Source: Silene latifolia
Taxonomy: Eukaryota > Streptophyta > Magnoliopsida > Caryophyllales > Caryophyllaceae
Direction: 5' to 3'
Length of the DNA stretch: 64,000 bases
Assembly (NCBI RefSeq): GCF_048544455.1
Contig: NC_133530.1
Location: 19,893,748-19,957,747 of the forward strand
Shown here: positions 52,689 through 61,640 of the stretch, one piece after another
Numbering within the stretch: position 1 is the first letter of the stretch
Layout of the letters: each line of letters opens with the position of its first letter
Position numbers and translations under genes: made by a program
The notes under the pieces: model-generated
What the model was told of the DNA's origin: nothing
What the model saw: only the letters and a program-made list of their open reading frames with translations
Databases searched by the model: none

Positions 52689-55208
52689 ATGTCTTCTGCT
52701 GATGCTGGACCTGGTACTTCTGCGCCGGGGAGCTCCCCGTCGCGCCCTGATGAAGAGGAGGCACTGATTGTCACCCCGTTAACCGTTGGGGGTCCCAGGC
52801 CGCTTTCTCCTGAGATTGATGAGAGATACATGGAGGGTATTGATGATGATGAGGACGATGATGATGATGATGATGATGATGGGGCGACCCCTTCTGCCAT
52901 AGAGAGGCCGCATCTCTTGGATCACGGCGACGCCTGTTCGATCAGCCCTGATCGTGCCTGGACGAATAAGTTCGCTAGCTGCTCCGGCTCCGACCTTTTT
53001 GAACACCATTTCTCCTTCGGCAGGGAGTATAGAATTGTTATCCCTAAGGAGGGTCAGGCGGTCTGTTGCCCTCCCAAGGGCTGTATCGGCGTATATATAA
53101 GACACCTGGAGTACGGGCTCCGGTATCCTCTGAATGACTACGTCGTTGCCATTATTAAAGCGATGAACGTCGCCGTGGCCCAACTGCATCCGTTGGCCAT
53201 CAGGACGATTATTGGTTTTGTATGGTTGTGTCTTTTCAAAGGGGAGGCCCCAACGGTGAACCTCTTCCGCCGGCTCCACCATCTCAAACCGACTACCCTA
53301 GGCGGCCATGGATGGTATAGCATACAAACCGAGCCGGAGCCGCCACCGTGACCAAGCTGACGTCTTGCAAGGACTGGAGGGGGCGGTGGGTGTACGTTGA
53401 GGTTCCGGAGGATTATCCGCTGCCTCGGTCCTTCCAGCACCGCGTCAATTTGCGGTGCGAGAGCAAAGGGGAGCATGATAAATACGTCTTCCGGAGTAAG
53501 CTTAAGATGGACGCCAACAGGGTCCCTCTTAATGAGGACGAAAAACGGGCAATGAGGCTGTTTGAGGCCGAGAGTGATGGGACGGCGAAGGGATGGATGC
53601 CCCCGACGCAGATCGTTCTTCAGGATAAGCCGCTCTGCCACGTCGGCCTCATACCGGCCCTCGAACGGGGTGAGTGGGGTCGGTGTGAGGCCCACCTTTG
53701 CTTTCTATGCTTCTGTTTTTGAACTTGTTTTATTTCTTTTGCTTAACTTCTGCTTCGTTTCTTTTGCAGACCGGTTTGGCCCGGGACTGTCTGCCGAGAT
53801 CCTCAAGAGGTTTGGACTTGACGAGGACGGGAAAGTTGTTGAGTTGCACCCCAAGGCCTTGCCGCGTGATCGCAGACCGGCCCCAAACGAACTTATGGAG
53901 CAGAAGTTGAAGGAGCTGGATTTGTGGCGGCTCAGCGCGGATTCTTTGGGAACGTCGCGCGGAAACTAAAGAAAACGTCTACGGCGGCAACGACATCAAC
54001 CCCAATCCAATCTGCAAACCCCGTTGTCCAAAAGGAGCAGGTGGTGGTGGTCGTCGACGTTGAAGAGGAGGTCACCGTTGCTGAGGGTCCTCCTCTTTCA
54101 AATAAGAGAAAAGAGATGCGTCTGCTCTTGCCACATCACCGAGGCCGGTAAAGAAAAGGGGCCTCCAACCAAGAAGGCCAAGCCTGGTACGGATCTAACC
54201 TGTGACTCAGATTTAGCTGGTTCATTAGGCGTTCCTAATGACAGGCTCTCTGGCATGTCAATGAATGTTGACGTGGATGCTTTGTCCGAATTTTTTGTAG
54301 ATCAAACGCTGCCGGCTGCCGGTCCAACTGAACGGCAAATGGGGAAGCGGCCTATGCAGTGGGGCGATAAAAATGCCGCCGTCGTCCCCTCCTCCCCGAA
54401 GCCTTCCCCCGCCCAGATTAGGGCGGAGGGCATAAAGTTGTCCCAGATGCTGGCGAAGTGGGTTGATATGGCCGGTGCTCATATTATGGAACAAGAAAAA
54501 GTCATGGCTGAAGCTGCCCCTGTGCTTGAACGGCTTAAGCTCGAGCTTGCCGCCTCTAAGAAGAAGGCCGAGGGGTCGGCGAAGGACTTCCAGGCTGCTA
54601 AGAAAGACCTCCTTGCTGAGCGAGAGCTTAGGGAGGAAGCTGACAAGGCGGTCCTAGCCGAGAGGGCCAAGGTTAAGGCTGCGGAGGCTGACGCCGCTAA
54701 GCTGCGGGAGGAGCGTGACAAGCTTCAGGCTGCTTTCGACTTTGCTGTTGATAAGAGGGAAGAATGGAAGTCTCTGTACACGGCTCAGGCGAAGGCGCAT
54801 CGGAACACGAGGGCTATCCTCGCCCAGAGGGAGGAGGACATTGAGACGTTCCAAAGTGTCGTCATCCCTAACATGTGCGCCCAATACCGGGACCAGGCCG
54901 AAGAAGCCGCCAGAGAAGTGATCGGAGAGCTCTTTCCTGAAGGCTCCTTCCGATGGCAAAAATTTGACCAGATGCTTGATGATAAGCTTGATGCTAAGGC
55001 GGCTGCTGCGGAGGCGAAGGCTGCGGAGGAGGCAGAGGTGAAGAAGGAGAAAGAGGAGGCTGCGGAGAAGGCGGCCCATGCTGAATAGGTGAAGGCGACC
55101 AGGGAGGAAGCTGAGAGGGCGAAGGCAGCTGAAGCTGCCAAGCCGGCTTCTGAGTCGCCCACTGATGGTGATGCCGTTACTGCTGCTGATGGCGAGCAGA
55201 ATCAGGCA
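52689..55208 (+). pseudogene. antisense gene (aORF) of element B, PF04195-like protein
   Basis: Same architecture as in element A: an acidic Ser/Pro start with a poly-Asp run coded by GAT repeats; a core with RHLEYGL, AQLHPLAIRTIIGFVWLCLF, NLFRRLHHL and VYVEVPEDYPLPRSF; an intron-like GT-AG interval near 53.67-53.77 kb; a linker with SNKRKE; a long coiled coil (about 54,480-54,900); and an Ala/Glu/Lys tail ending in GEQNQA. The core is much more alike between A and B than the linkers and the acidic start, as expected if the protein was under selection. Its own TATA box and CT-rich leader precede it. Function unknown. Broken in a few places. Confidence 0.75.
52844..52880 (+). repeat. GAT microsatellite coding for poly-Asp
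   Basis: About twelve GAT/GAC/GAG triplets in a row in the antisense gene's acidic segment. Element A has a shorter mixed GAT/GAG run at the matching place (31,297-31,320). Confidence 0.85.
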
Positions 55209-55449
55209 TAGGGAGACGGGCGGTCGTCACCAGATTCACCCGACATCTCGGATAGCTTCAGCTGTTCGGGGGCCAACTATTGAGCCTTTCCTCCCTGCCA
55301 TCTTTTGGCACTTAATGTCTTATGTCTGTAACCTTTTGCTGTTCCTTCTCTTTTTTTGTAAAACTTTGGTAGGTTGAGTTTAGGCTATCCTTATTGGGAC
55401 GGCCGTCGACTTCTTTCTTTGTATTACCTGTAAACATTTCAATAAGAGT

Positions 55450-56160
55450 TTGCTTATTTTGCCTCCGGCTTAGCCGAGGTCTTTATCTTATTTTTATCTG
55501 AGTTGTCTTCTTGCGTTATTAGTTGAGCGCTTTTTTTTTTCTGTTCGTTTTTACCTTCGGCTTGGCCGAGGCAGTTAGAACGCGTATCTCAACTGTACTT
55601 AACGTCTTTAAACATGTTGGCATGTCGGTCGCTTCCTCCACCGCCCGAGGCGGTCAGATTTGCGTTTCCCAACCACCGTTGTGAACATGTTAGCGTATCG
55701 GTCGTTGTGTCCCCGTCACTCTCGGTCTGGCCGAGGCAATCGGGGTTACGGCGTGACAGCGTTCGTATCTGTAGACGTGTTGATCGCTTCCTCTTTCACT
55801 CTCGGTCTGGCCGAGGCGTCCGATTTGCGTTTCTCAACCGTACTTATACGTTTCTAAGCATGTTGGTCGTTGTGGCGAGTAACAACTGCTGTTGGCAAGT
55901 CGCGTTTCCCTCGTTGCAACCGGCTTTGGCCGAGGCAACCGAGTTTACGTTTTGACTGCTTTCCGTATCTATAGACATATTGATCGCTTCCTCTGCCACT
56001 CCCGAATTGGCCGGGGCAGTCAGACTTGCGTCTCAACAGTGCTCATACGCTTTTGAAACATCTTGGCATATCGGCTCGTTCCCCCGTCACTCACGGCTTT
56101 GGCCGAGGTAATCGGGGTTATGGCTCGACTGCGTCTTTCGTGACTGCCGTGGCGTCCACT
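55450..56160. repeat. degenerate tandem repeats with GGCCGAGGC core (element B)
   Basis: Repeats of about 90-110 bp with (T)CGGCTTGGCCGAGG or CTCGGTCTGGCCGAGGC, followed by ATTTGCGTTTC and CATGTTGGCATGTCGGTCG-like text; at least six. Same position and motif as in element A. Confidence 0.75.
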
Positions 56161-56510
56161 TTGGTAGGACTATAGAGGGGGATTCTTCATTTTGATGGAA
56201 AACTTGGATTTTTCTTTATAAGGTGTAATCACACGTTGGGGTGTCCACAACGGTCTTGGACACCTCCGCCGTTATATGAAATATTCCCTTAGGTTGTCTG
56301 TGTTCCGATGGCTTATTAAAGGAACTCCCTCCATGTGTGTCAGCCGGTACGTCCCCGGCCTCATTTCTTCAACCACTTTGAGGGATTGCATGTTGCACCC
56401 TCTGGCCGACACTCGGATGTTGACTATTTCATCTCTCTCGTCTTTTGAGACGAGCCTTCGTGCTTCCCCCCTGTCCAAGACGTACATCAATGTCAGGGCC
56501 CGGATGGGCA

Positions 56511-58065
56511 TTACTGGATTACTCCCATTCGTTGAAAAACGGATTTCTTATTCGCCCCATCGGCGCTTGTTTCTGGGCCGGCAACTACATACTTGCTGAG
56601 GGCCCCATCTCGGACCCGCTCTTCGATGGCGTTCCTCAGATGCCGACAGTTGTCGGTCTTATGGCCGGCGTGGCCGTGGTACTCGCAAAATTGGCTCATG
56701 TCGCCGTCCCCCTTTGCTTTGGGGGGCCTTGCCCACTTCTGGCCATCGTTCTTGCTTAGGGTGAAGACCTCGGCCGGAGTGGCGACCAGGGGGGTGAGAT
56801 TACTGTAATGCTTCTGGTAGTATGGTCCCGAACTCCCCTCGGCGCCCGCCGAGCTCTGTTTCCTATTAGATCTGTCAGGCCGTGACCTATTCTCGTCACG
56901 GCGTCCTTCCTCTGCGTTGTCCCGGCGGCTCTTCCTCTCTGGGTGCCTAGCTTCACCGTGGCCTACCCAGGTCTTGTGATAGTCTTCCACCTTGATGGCT
57001 TGGTCGACCATCTTTCTGGCGGAGTCTAAGTTGAGGTCCTCGCACTTGATGAGCTCATCTTTGAACTCACCTTTCGGCAGGCCTTTCATCAGTGCGAAGG
57101 CCGCCAGCTCAGTGTTCAGCTCTCGGATCTGCTGAACCTTAGTGTCGAATCTCTTGACATAACTCCGGAGGGACTCGTCATCCCCCTGTCGGATAGTCAG
57201 GAGATCCGAGGTCTCCACGGCCCTTCGCTTGTTGCAAGCGTACTGGGCTATGAAATTATCCCTGAGGTCGGCATAACAGTACACCGAGCCATTAGGTAGC
57301 CCTTTGTACCAACTCTGGGCCATCCCGTGCAGGGTTGTTGGGAAGACTCGGCACCATATCTCATCAGGCTGCTCCCATACCGACATGTAAGACTCGAAAG
57401 CCTCGGCGTGGTCGGTTGGGTCACTGTCCCCTTTGTATGATAGGGACGGCAGCTTCAGCTTGGTCGGCACCGAGACTTCGAGAACGTAGTCATGGAGGGG
57501 CTGTCTGACCACATGCCGAATGACACGCGGCGATCGGCTCCTCGCATTTCTAGTCCGGCTTCTCTCCTCGTAGCGGGAAGGGCTTCTTGTTATCCGACTC
57601 TGGTGAGTCGGGCTCCTTTCTTCGTTTCTTCGGGGGTGGCCTCGTTGGTGCCGCGGGCGCCTGTCCTCCCGCGAGGGGGAAGGACTTTGGTCGCCACCGG
57701 CAACACGGGCACCGCCGGGCGTTTTGGTACGCCCAACCTCTTGCATTGCTCCGGTCAAGTTGTTCGGAGTCACTTTATGGGCTCACGGGCACCCGTGGGT
57801 CTTATTCTTTCAGAACCGTCGTTCCGACGGGGTTAGCGGCGTACTACCCATCAGTCCGGGGAATAGCTTGATTTGTTGCATCAACCACATGTCCCATGAT
57901 GGTGACTTGGTCGGCGGGCAGCGGTGTTTCTGGTAGTATCGGCATCCCGTACGCCGGTTGAATTACTCGACCGGTGGGGGACTGCACGATCTCAGAATTG
58001 GGTACTGTGTCATCCTGGTAGAATGCGGTTTCGTCGCTCACAATTACTTCTTGTTGTTTTGACAT
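56511..58065 (-). pseudogene. gag of element B
   Basis: The N-terminal piece at 58,065-57,844 (MSKQQEVIVSDETAFYQDDT) and a long frame at 57,773-56,511 (about 420 codons) with Arg/Ser-rich RSPSRYEERSRTRNARSRSP, then the gag core (EIWCRVFPTTLHGMAQSWYK, DESLRSYVKRFDTKVQQIRE, ALMKGLPKGEFKDELIKCED). A basic C-terminal part ends with FCEYHGHAGHKTDNC, the C-x2-H...H-x4-C Tat-type knuckle. It would form particles and bind RNA. Matches element A's gag. Largely open, with at least one interruption. Confidence 0.85.
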
Positions 58066-58157
58066 CTTCTTAGCTTGCTGGGTGGGTTTTGTTTTGTGTT
58101 TTTTTTTGTAAGGGATTTGACTAGCTTTTAGTATAGGTTCCCACAGACGGCGCCAAT

Positions 58158-58743
58158 TGTTCCGGGTATAATTCCGAAACAGTTATTTGTGACCACGTAA
58201 GCTTGTAGAATGATGACCTTGCTTGACTCTTCCTTTCGGCCTCTCCTGAAACAATGAACAAACTGAGGGCTCGGCTTGGCACCGAGCGTACTCACTCCGA
58301 CGCTCAAGTCAGTAAACTTAAAAGGGATTAAGTTGTGTGTTACTTGGCAAAGTATGTTGTAGAGAGATAAGGGAGTTTATACCAGATTAGTATATTGTGA
58401 GATGTTTTGGTTATATTTTCGGATCCTTTCCTCAATGAGGGTTGAGGAGTATTTATAGACTTTCACCTTTTGTCACGTAGTGGCCAAGTGGCTAGCAGGT
58501 GGAAAGACGGTTCTACCCTCGGCCGAGGGACCCATGGCAGGCCGGCTGGCTATATGCCGAGGGGTCTTGGATATGAGTACGCGGATATGTATCCCTATTT
58601 GGTGATTGCCTAGCCGAGACCCAGTGTGTGACAGCCGACAGTGCGTCGGTTAGGTTTGTCTAACACGTTGACTTCTTTGTGGATATCTTTGACCTTGCTC
58701 AATATGTCGACTCGGTCGGCCGGGTGCGAGAATATGCCCCATC
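58158..58743 (-). repeat. 5' LTR of element B
   Basis: Nearly the same as the other LTR over the first 400 bp; differences crowd together from about 58,550 to the end. The PBS sits at its left edge. Confidence 0.9.
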
Positions 58744-58748
58744 GTAAT

Positions 58749-59175
58749 CATTTTCCGTTCTTTTTGGTGGGAGAAAAAGGAACTTGTGCTCCTTTCCGAG
58801 TTAAAGTTGATGCGAGTTGGGTAAGTTCTTTACATGCTTCTGCAGGTTGGATTGTCTATGCACCTAATGGGGAATGTTATGGGACTTTTGCCATAAGCTT
58901 TGATCTTTGAATCGCATTCAAGTCGAGCGATTGGCATTAGGGAAGTTTTGAGATGGGCTGCTAGAAGTAATTTACTTCATTTGGATTTATCCTCTGATTG
59001 TCTTCAACTACTTCTTCAACTTGCTAGGGTGGAATCTTTGCACCACTTGGTCAGGGGGATTCTGCATGATATTGAGTCCGACCTCTTGTTGTTTCATTGT
59101 ATTTGCTTTAGTTTCGTACCGCGTCGTCTTAATAAGGTTGCCCATAACCTAGCTCGGGCTAAATTGGGATGGTAG
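58749..59175 (+). pseudogene. LINE ORF2: C-terminal RNase H-like (RVT_3) domain
   Basis: Continues the LINE after the Tat insertion. FRVKVDASWVSSLHASAGWI carries the first Asp. A frame change near 58,905 follows. Then GIREVLRWAARSNLLHLDLS, SDCLQLLLQL (second Asp) and SFVPRRLNKVAHNLARAKLG (terminal motif) complete the domain before TGGTAG at 59,170. An RNase H tail is normal for a plant L1 subgroup. Confidence 0.85.
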
Positions 59176-59195
59176 TATGTTATCTTTACAGCTGC

Positions 59196-59233
<38 letters not shown>

Positions 59234-59235
<2 letters not shown>

Positions 59236-59664
59236 TAACTGGTAAGAACTCTTTTACGGTGAGTTCGATTCTCACCCGTAACATAAATGCGCTTATTTAA
59301 ACCAAAAAGAAGGAAAAAAAATGCTCAATTTGTGCAAATAAGCTCAAATTTTTTGCACTCTAACTTGTAAATGTAAATCACCTTGAATTCCTTGAAAAGT
59401 ACTTGTATAACATTTGTAGAGTACAATCGAATCGAGATATTGAACAAGGGTTTGTTTATGCATCAATTTCCTTGTGAAAAATGCCATTGTATACTTGAGA
59501 TCTAATTAAAATAAAATTAAAGGCTATACATGATAACAATTCATGCATTTCCATATAATACATTTGTAATACACAACTTTCAAATATCGATTAACAACAT
59601 TTCCTAAACAAATCCGTATTTCATTATACAAAAACAATTTCAACAATCAAATCAAAAAAATTTG
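59234..59664. other. flank between LINE tail and second wax synthase
   Basis: Directly after the A tail lies a tRNA-like half: TGGTAAGAACTC (D-loop-like) and GTGAGTTCGATTCTCAC, a perfect T-arm stem and loop (about 59,259-59,275). No anticodon arm or acceptor stem is present, so it is not a tRNA gene. The remainder is AT rich and includes the 3' UTR of the gene at 59,665. Confidence 0.5.
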
Positions 59665-60768
59665 TCAACTTAACCCAACACCACCAACAACCTGAGTGAG
59701 ATTCCATCCTGAAATGCTTTCTACGAGCCGACCAATAGCCTTGACTTCTTCAAGAGACCTAACATCAACTTGGTTCCTTATAAGCTGTGGCAAGAACAAC
59801 CAAAACCCGGTACCGATTACAAGCCCAATAGTCAAAGGCCCACCCAAGGCCCAATTCAAAGCCCAATCTTCTTCCAAACCTAAAGCCCTTTTCAACCCAA
59901 TCTCCATAACCAAGCACACCCCATGCAACAAAAAGAAGCACGTGACTTCCCACGTGGGACTCGCACGTGTGATGTAGTAGAACAACAGCTCATGCATCAA
60001 CCCAGATACGACAAAAGCGGCCATCGTCCCCACACCCTGAGCCCAACCTTTTCCGACCCAATTTCCCCAAAATGTCCTTACGGGAAAATATATAGTTTGA
60101 CGTAATACATCCGATACCATCAAATTCCACCTCCTACCCCAGAAATCTTGTAACGAAGTTGACAAATACGGTTCATTAAACGGCTGGGATAACTCTACTC
60201 CGAGTAAAGATCCCAACAATTTATTATAGAATCCCAAACAAACCTCCAAACTCAAGTAAATAATTCCACAATAAATCCCTAATAAAATATTCGGATTCAC
60301 ATTTTTCTTGGAATAACAAAATATTCCACTCCCAACAAACACCACATACATAAAAAACTTTGACCACAAACTAAGAGGCAATTGCACCTTCTTTTTTTTA
60401 CTAGGGGTAGAAGAGTAATTTCCATCTTGCTTAATTTTAATTGGAAATGCAGCTACCAATACAAATCCAAAAAATGAATTTCTGGGTAAATCATGGGATA
60501 ATGGACCAAGGTTAAATGCAAAAAGTAAAAGCTTGAAATTACCAAGCCAGGTAAAAAAGAACCCAGAAAGGCCAGATGTTGTAGGGGTAGAAAGGGAAAG
60601 TGGTAAAAGAGTAAAAATGTAAAAAACTGGTAATAGAGCAAAAACCCTAAATTTACCCTTAGGTAACTTAGAGACCAAGAAATATGAGTAAATTAATGAG
60701 ATAAAAACTTGTAACCATACCTTTAACAATGCTTTGATTTCACTTTCTTCTTCTTGTTGTTCAAACAT
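59665..60768 (-). CDS. wax synthase (long-chain-alcohol O-fatty-acyltransferase), MBOAT family
   Basis: 367 residues, one exon, the normal length for the plant family. Role: acyl-CoA plus fatty alcohol to wax ester, in the ER membrane (family knowledge). Seen: about eight hydrophobic segments; EPYLSTSLQDFWGRRWN at 199-215 (wax-synthase MBOAT signature); SGLMHELLFYYITR with the candidate catalytic His at 259; LLHGVCLVMEIG at 280-291; GGPLTIGLVIGTGFWLFLP near the C-terminus. A short basic loop (SSTPSKKKKVQ, 119-129) stands where the paralogue at 47,495 has its repeat insert. Both genes have the same strand and layout and are clearly duplicates, now 11 kb apart because a LINE and a Tat element landed between them. 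No break seen. Precise substrate, and whether it acts in surface wax or elsewhere, cannot be told. Confidence 0.92.
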   Translation of the reverse strand: MFEQQEEESEIKALLKVWLQVFISLIYSYFLVSKLPKGKFRVFALLPVFYIFTLLPLSLSTPTTSGLSGFFFTWLGNFKLLLFAFNLGPLSHDLPRNSFFGFVLVAAFPIKIKQDGNYSSTPSKKKKVQLPLSLWSKFFMYVVFVGSGIFCYSKKNVNPNILLGIYCGIIYLSLEVCLGFYNKLLGSLLGVELSQPFNEPYLSTSLQDFWGRRWNLMVSDVLRQTIYFPVRTFWGNWVGKGWAQGVGTMAAFVVSGLMHELLFYYITRASPTWEVTCFFLLHGVCLVMEIGLKRALGLEEDWALNWALGGPLTIGLVIGTGFWLFLPQLIRNQVDVRSLEEVKAIGRLVESISGWNLTQVVGGVGLS

Positions 60769-61596
60769 TTTTTTTAGATCAGATTTTTAAGAGAAGTTTG
60801 TTATTTGTTTTTTTTGTCTAAACAGATTTGAAATCTAATTTTGGACTTTTAATGTTATACGTGTAACGTGCTATAATGTTTTGTAGTATGATTGGTTGAC
60901 CTTGTAAATATGTGTGTAGGGAAAAAAAATGATTAATGGAGACACAAATTTTCATTTAAGATGAGTTTATCCGCTTAAGACCGGTTAAATATATTAATGT
61001 GAAATAAATAGGATAATAACAAATTAATTGTATAGAGAAAAACAAAACATTTGTTCTATATATTTATGTGATATGATATTTGACACGTCTTAAGTTTAAG
61101 ATAGATACATTCATTTTAAGCAAAACTAGCTATAATGGTGATGATGCAAGTTGGAATTTTAATACACCGGCCATGTGTAACGGTACTTGTTGAATGCATT
61201 TAATAATTGTTGGTTGGAAAAAATTAGTACTCACACCTTACAGGAACAATTATGTAATGAGGAAATAACTGTTTTTTTAGGGTTAAGTGAACTACACGAA
61301 TGATTTTGATTTTGGGTGAGATTTGAATCTAGGTTGTGACCACCATCTTTCACAACTTTTATGGCTAAACGAATTGATATCTACATAATATACGGAAAAT
61401 ATAAATTGGGCAAAATTGATTCAACAAGCGAGTTGAACCTTACAAGAATGTATTCAGTATTTTATTAGTGTTTCATTTTATTGCCATGGATGATTGGATG
61501 TAGATAACAACAGAAATATAAATTGAATGAAAATCGAATTGATTCAAAGGAAAAAAATCCAATCGAAAATCAATATGTTGGTACTTTTAGACCTTA
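60769..61596. other. upstream region of the second wax synthase, AT rich
   Basis: T-rich immediately before the start codon. No TATA box stands out (TATATATTTATG at about 61,055 is too far to claim). No other gene or element recognised. Confidence 0.4.
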
Positions 61597-61640
61597 CTAG
61601 TTGTTGCTCCGCGCCCTACCGGGCGCGGTGCCCCAATTTG
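61597..61640 (-). mobile_element. candidate Helitron 3' terminus, minus strand
   Basis: On the minus strand CACCGCGCCCGGTAGGGCGCGG forms a GC-rich hairpin; eleven bases on comes CTAG followed by T. The Helitron body would extend to the right; no 5' TC end was found before 64,000. Confidence 0.5.

Larger units (their letters stand above)
51465..58743 (-). mobile_element. 7.3-kb non-autonomous Tat-lineage element (element B)
   Basis: LTRs lie at 51465-52047 and 58158-58743, with a perfect GTAAT duplication (51,460-51,464 and 58,744-58,748). The PBS TTGGCGCCGTCTGTGGG lies left of the right LTR; the purine tract CGCTGGGGGCAAAT lies at about 52,048-52,061. The gag-coding strand is minus; the antisense gene is plus (52,689-55,208). 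Between them I find only gag (58,065-56,511) and short pol-end text; RT, RNase H and integrase domains are not seen. It is the same lineage as element A but clearly diverged. LTR differences are few over most of the length, more in the last 180 bp. The ends look whole; coding is broken in a few places. Confidence 0.9.
49098..59233 (+). mobile_element. L1-clade LINE, 5' truncated, split by a Tat element
   Basis: The ORF2 part starts inside RT (VRRAVFQLGALKSPGPDGFP) and ends with a 37-A tail (59,197-59,233). The endonuclease and ORF1 are absent. Order: RT (49,098-about 50,000), connector, zf-RVT domain (about 50,900-51,130), then after the Tat insertion (51,465-58,743) a plant-type RNase H domain (58,749-59,172). 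The insertion carries a GTAAT duplication. Without the insert the LINE is about 2.85 kb. I could not find a convincing LINE target duplication: the bases after the A tail (CTTAACTGGTAAG) only loosely resemble ACTTCAATGGTCA before the start. Confidence 0.85.

Noticed and set aside
59240-59285. tRNA gene after the LINE tail
   Set aside because: Only a D-loop-like piece and a T-arm are present; no acceptor stem or anticodon arm.
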